Assembly (NCBI GenBank): GCA_012513595.1
Contig: JAAZBY010000016.1
Location: 1 to 6,276 of the forward strand
Direction: 5' to 3'
Length of the DNA: 6,276 nucleotides
Origin: Chloroflexota bacterium
GTDB taxonomy: Bacteria; Chloroflexota; Anaerolineae; UBA1429
In this document: positions 5,423 to 6,276 of the stretch, in pieces
How positions within the stretch are numbered: the first letter of the stretch is position 1
How the letters are laid out: the number at the start of each line of letters is the position of its first letter
Notes under the pieces: generated by a model
Database searches by the model: none
Told to the model about the DNA's origin: nothing
Seen by the model: only the letters and a program-made list of their open reading frames with translations
Program-made: the position numbers and the translations under genes

Positions 5423-5451
5423 TTGTGGGCGGCGCGAGTTCGTGGCACAAT
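5423..5451 (+). promoter_or_regulatory. Weak candidate promoter for pstS
   Basis: TTGTGG (5423-5428) and CACAAT (5446-5451) are 17 nt apart, and a TG dinucleotide 1 nt before the -10 gives an extended -10. Hexamer matches are only 3 and 4 of 6. I see no recognisable Pho box, so phosphate control cannot be claimed from this window. Confidence 0.3.
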
Positions 5452-5468
5452 AGGCGCCGAGTGCCAGC

Positions 5469-5490
5469 CTGCCGGGTGGGGTCCCGGCGG
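5469..5490 (+). promoter_or_regulatory. Stem-loop in the pstS leader
   Basis: CTGCCGGG (5469-5476) pairs with CCCGGCGG (5483-5490), with one U-G pair, around a 6-nt loop. Outside it, CCAG (5464-5467) can pair with CTGG (5517-5520), suggesting a small multi-branched leader just upstream of the start codon. I recognise no known riboswitch class. Chance is possible given the base composition. Confidence 0.3.
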
Positions 5491-5530
5491 CTCCACGGTA
5501 GCGTGAGCGTCAATCACTGGAACCGAGGAC

Positions 5531-6276
5531 ATGCAGACCAGCCCCCACCAGCCCAGTGAACGCGATAGCACACAGTGCGCCAGCCAGCCTCTCGCCGGTC
5601 ATCTGCGGGTGCCGGGCTGGCGCTGCCTCGTTGCCGTCCTCGTCGTCTGCCTGGCCCTATCTGGCTGCGGGCGAGCCGTTGGCGGCGCGACTGCCGCGCC
5701 CGGCGGCATCGTCACGCTGCAGAACAAGGGCTCTGATACGCTCGTCAACCTGGCCCTGGCCTGGGCCGAGGCGTACATGGCCACGCACGCTGATCTGCGC
5801 GTCTCGGTGACGGGCGGAGGCACCGGCACCGGCATTGCCGCCATGGTCAACGGGACGGTGGATATCGCCAATGCCTCCCGCGACATGACCGCCGACGAGA
5901 TCGCCCAGGCCCGCAAGAACGGCATCGACCCCGTCGAGTTCACCGTAGCGCTGGACGCCATCGCCATCGTCGTCAACCCGCAGAACCCGGTGGACCGCCT
6001 CACCCTCCAGGAAGTCTCGGACATCTACACCGGGCAGATCGACAACTGGAAGTATGTCGGCGGAGAGGACCGCCCCATCGTCCTCCTATCGCGTGAGTCG
6101 AACTCAGGGACTTATGTCTACTTTCTGGAGAACGTCATTCGTCTCGGCAGCGAGAGCACGGTGCTCTTCTCTCCCGACACGCTGCTGATGCCCTCCTCCG
6201 AGGGGATCAGTGCCGAGGTGCGTGACAACCCAAACGCCATCGGCTACGACGGGCTGGGCTACGTCACCCCGGACCA
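5531..6276 (+). CDS. pstS: PstS-type phosphate ABC transporter substrate-binding lipoprotein (runs off right edge)
   Basis: The first 248 codons are present. A hydrophobic stretch (residues 32-43) ends in a lipobox LSGC with Cys46 as the lipidation site, so the protein should be tethered to the outer face of the membrane. The mature part shows GSDT at 67-70, TGGGTGTG at 94-101, VDIANASRDM at 110-119, and SRESNSGTY at 187-195, whose Arg188...Ser192-Gly193-Thr194 spacing equals the Arg135...Ser139-Gly140-Thr141 phosphate contacts of E. coli PstS. It would capture phosphate for a PstCAB transporter, whose genes would be expected downstream, beyond the window. The n-region is unusually long (about 30 residues). 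The ATG at 5531 is the first possible start after an in-frame stop at 5504; its GAGGA is only 1 nt away, which is suboptimal, so a start further in is possible. The C-terminal part is missing. Confidence 0.9.
   Translation, partial: MQTSPHQPSERDSTQCASQPLAGHLRVPGWRCLVAVLVVCLALSGCGRAVGGATAAPGGIVTLQNKGSDTLVNLALAWAEAYMATHADLRVSVTGGGTGTGIAAMVNGTVDIANASRDMTADEIAQARKNGIDPVEFTVALDAIAIVVNPQNPVDRLTLQEVSDIYTGQIDNWKYVGGEDRPIVLLSRESNSGTYVYFLENVIRLGSESTVLFSPDTLLMPSSEGISAEVRDNPNAIGYDGLGYVTPD

Noticed and set aside
5137..5571. Minus-strand open frames across the dehydrogenase end and the pstS leader
   Set aside because: They are antisense to supported genes and the leader, with shadow-like composition and no motif.
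1..6276. tRNA, rRNA, CRISPR array, insertion sequence or attachment site
   Set aside because: Read on both strands; no regularly spaced repeats, transposase motifs, terminal inverted repeats or tRNA-like cloverleaf were found.

Overview
This is a GC-rich bacterial chromosomal segment (about two thirds G+C by eye). It holds seven protein-coding genes, two of them cut by the window edges. No RNA gene, insertion sequence, CRISPR array or origin was seen. A lipobox-bearing PstS, near-consensus Shine-Dalgarno sequences and sigma70-like promoters show it is bacterial. The gene set (AddB-type nuclease subunit, YkoP-like protein, NIPSNAP protein, PstS lipoprotein) and base composition would fit a Chloroflexota-like organism, but no taxonomic marker is present, so this is only a guess.

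Layout, left to right. (1) 1-1094, minus: the N-terminal 364 codons of an AddB-like recombination nuclease/helicase subunit, running off the left edge. (2) 1095-1367: a divergent intergenic region with a candidate promoter for each side and a long imperfect stem-loop in the leader of the rightward operon. (3) 1368-2767, plus: a two-gene operon of a cytosolic DPM1-like family 2 glycosyltransferase and a YkoP-like protein, 20 bp apart. (4) 2799-4118, minus: a convergent two-gene unit whose first gene is a NIPSNAP-family protein and whose second is a DUF3473-type polysaccharide deacetylase. (5) 4119-4338: a second divergent region, with a very good promoter for the NIPSNAP gene and an extended -10 promoter candidate for the next gene. 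(6) 4339-5355, plus: a zinc-dependent medium-chain alcohol dehydrogenase. (7) 5356-5530: a strong GC hairpin, a weak promoter candidate and a second hairpin in the leader of the next gene. (8) 5531-6276, plus: a PstS-type phosphate-binding lipoprotein, cut by the right edge.

How the genes may work together. The glycosyltransferase, YkoP-like protein and polysaccharide deacetylase form a plausible small module for making and trimming a cell-surface glycan or glycolipid, although the deacetylase is on the opposite strand and shares a transcript with NIPSNAP. The AddB-like gene (DNA double-strand-break processing), the alcohol dehydrogenase and pstS (phosphate uptake) look like unrelated neighbours. 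The best lead is the glycosyltransferase/YkoP/deacetylase grouping and the structured leader in front of it. I found no strong evidence for a completely new system.
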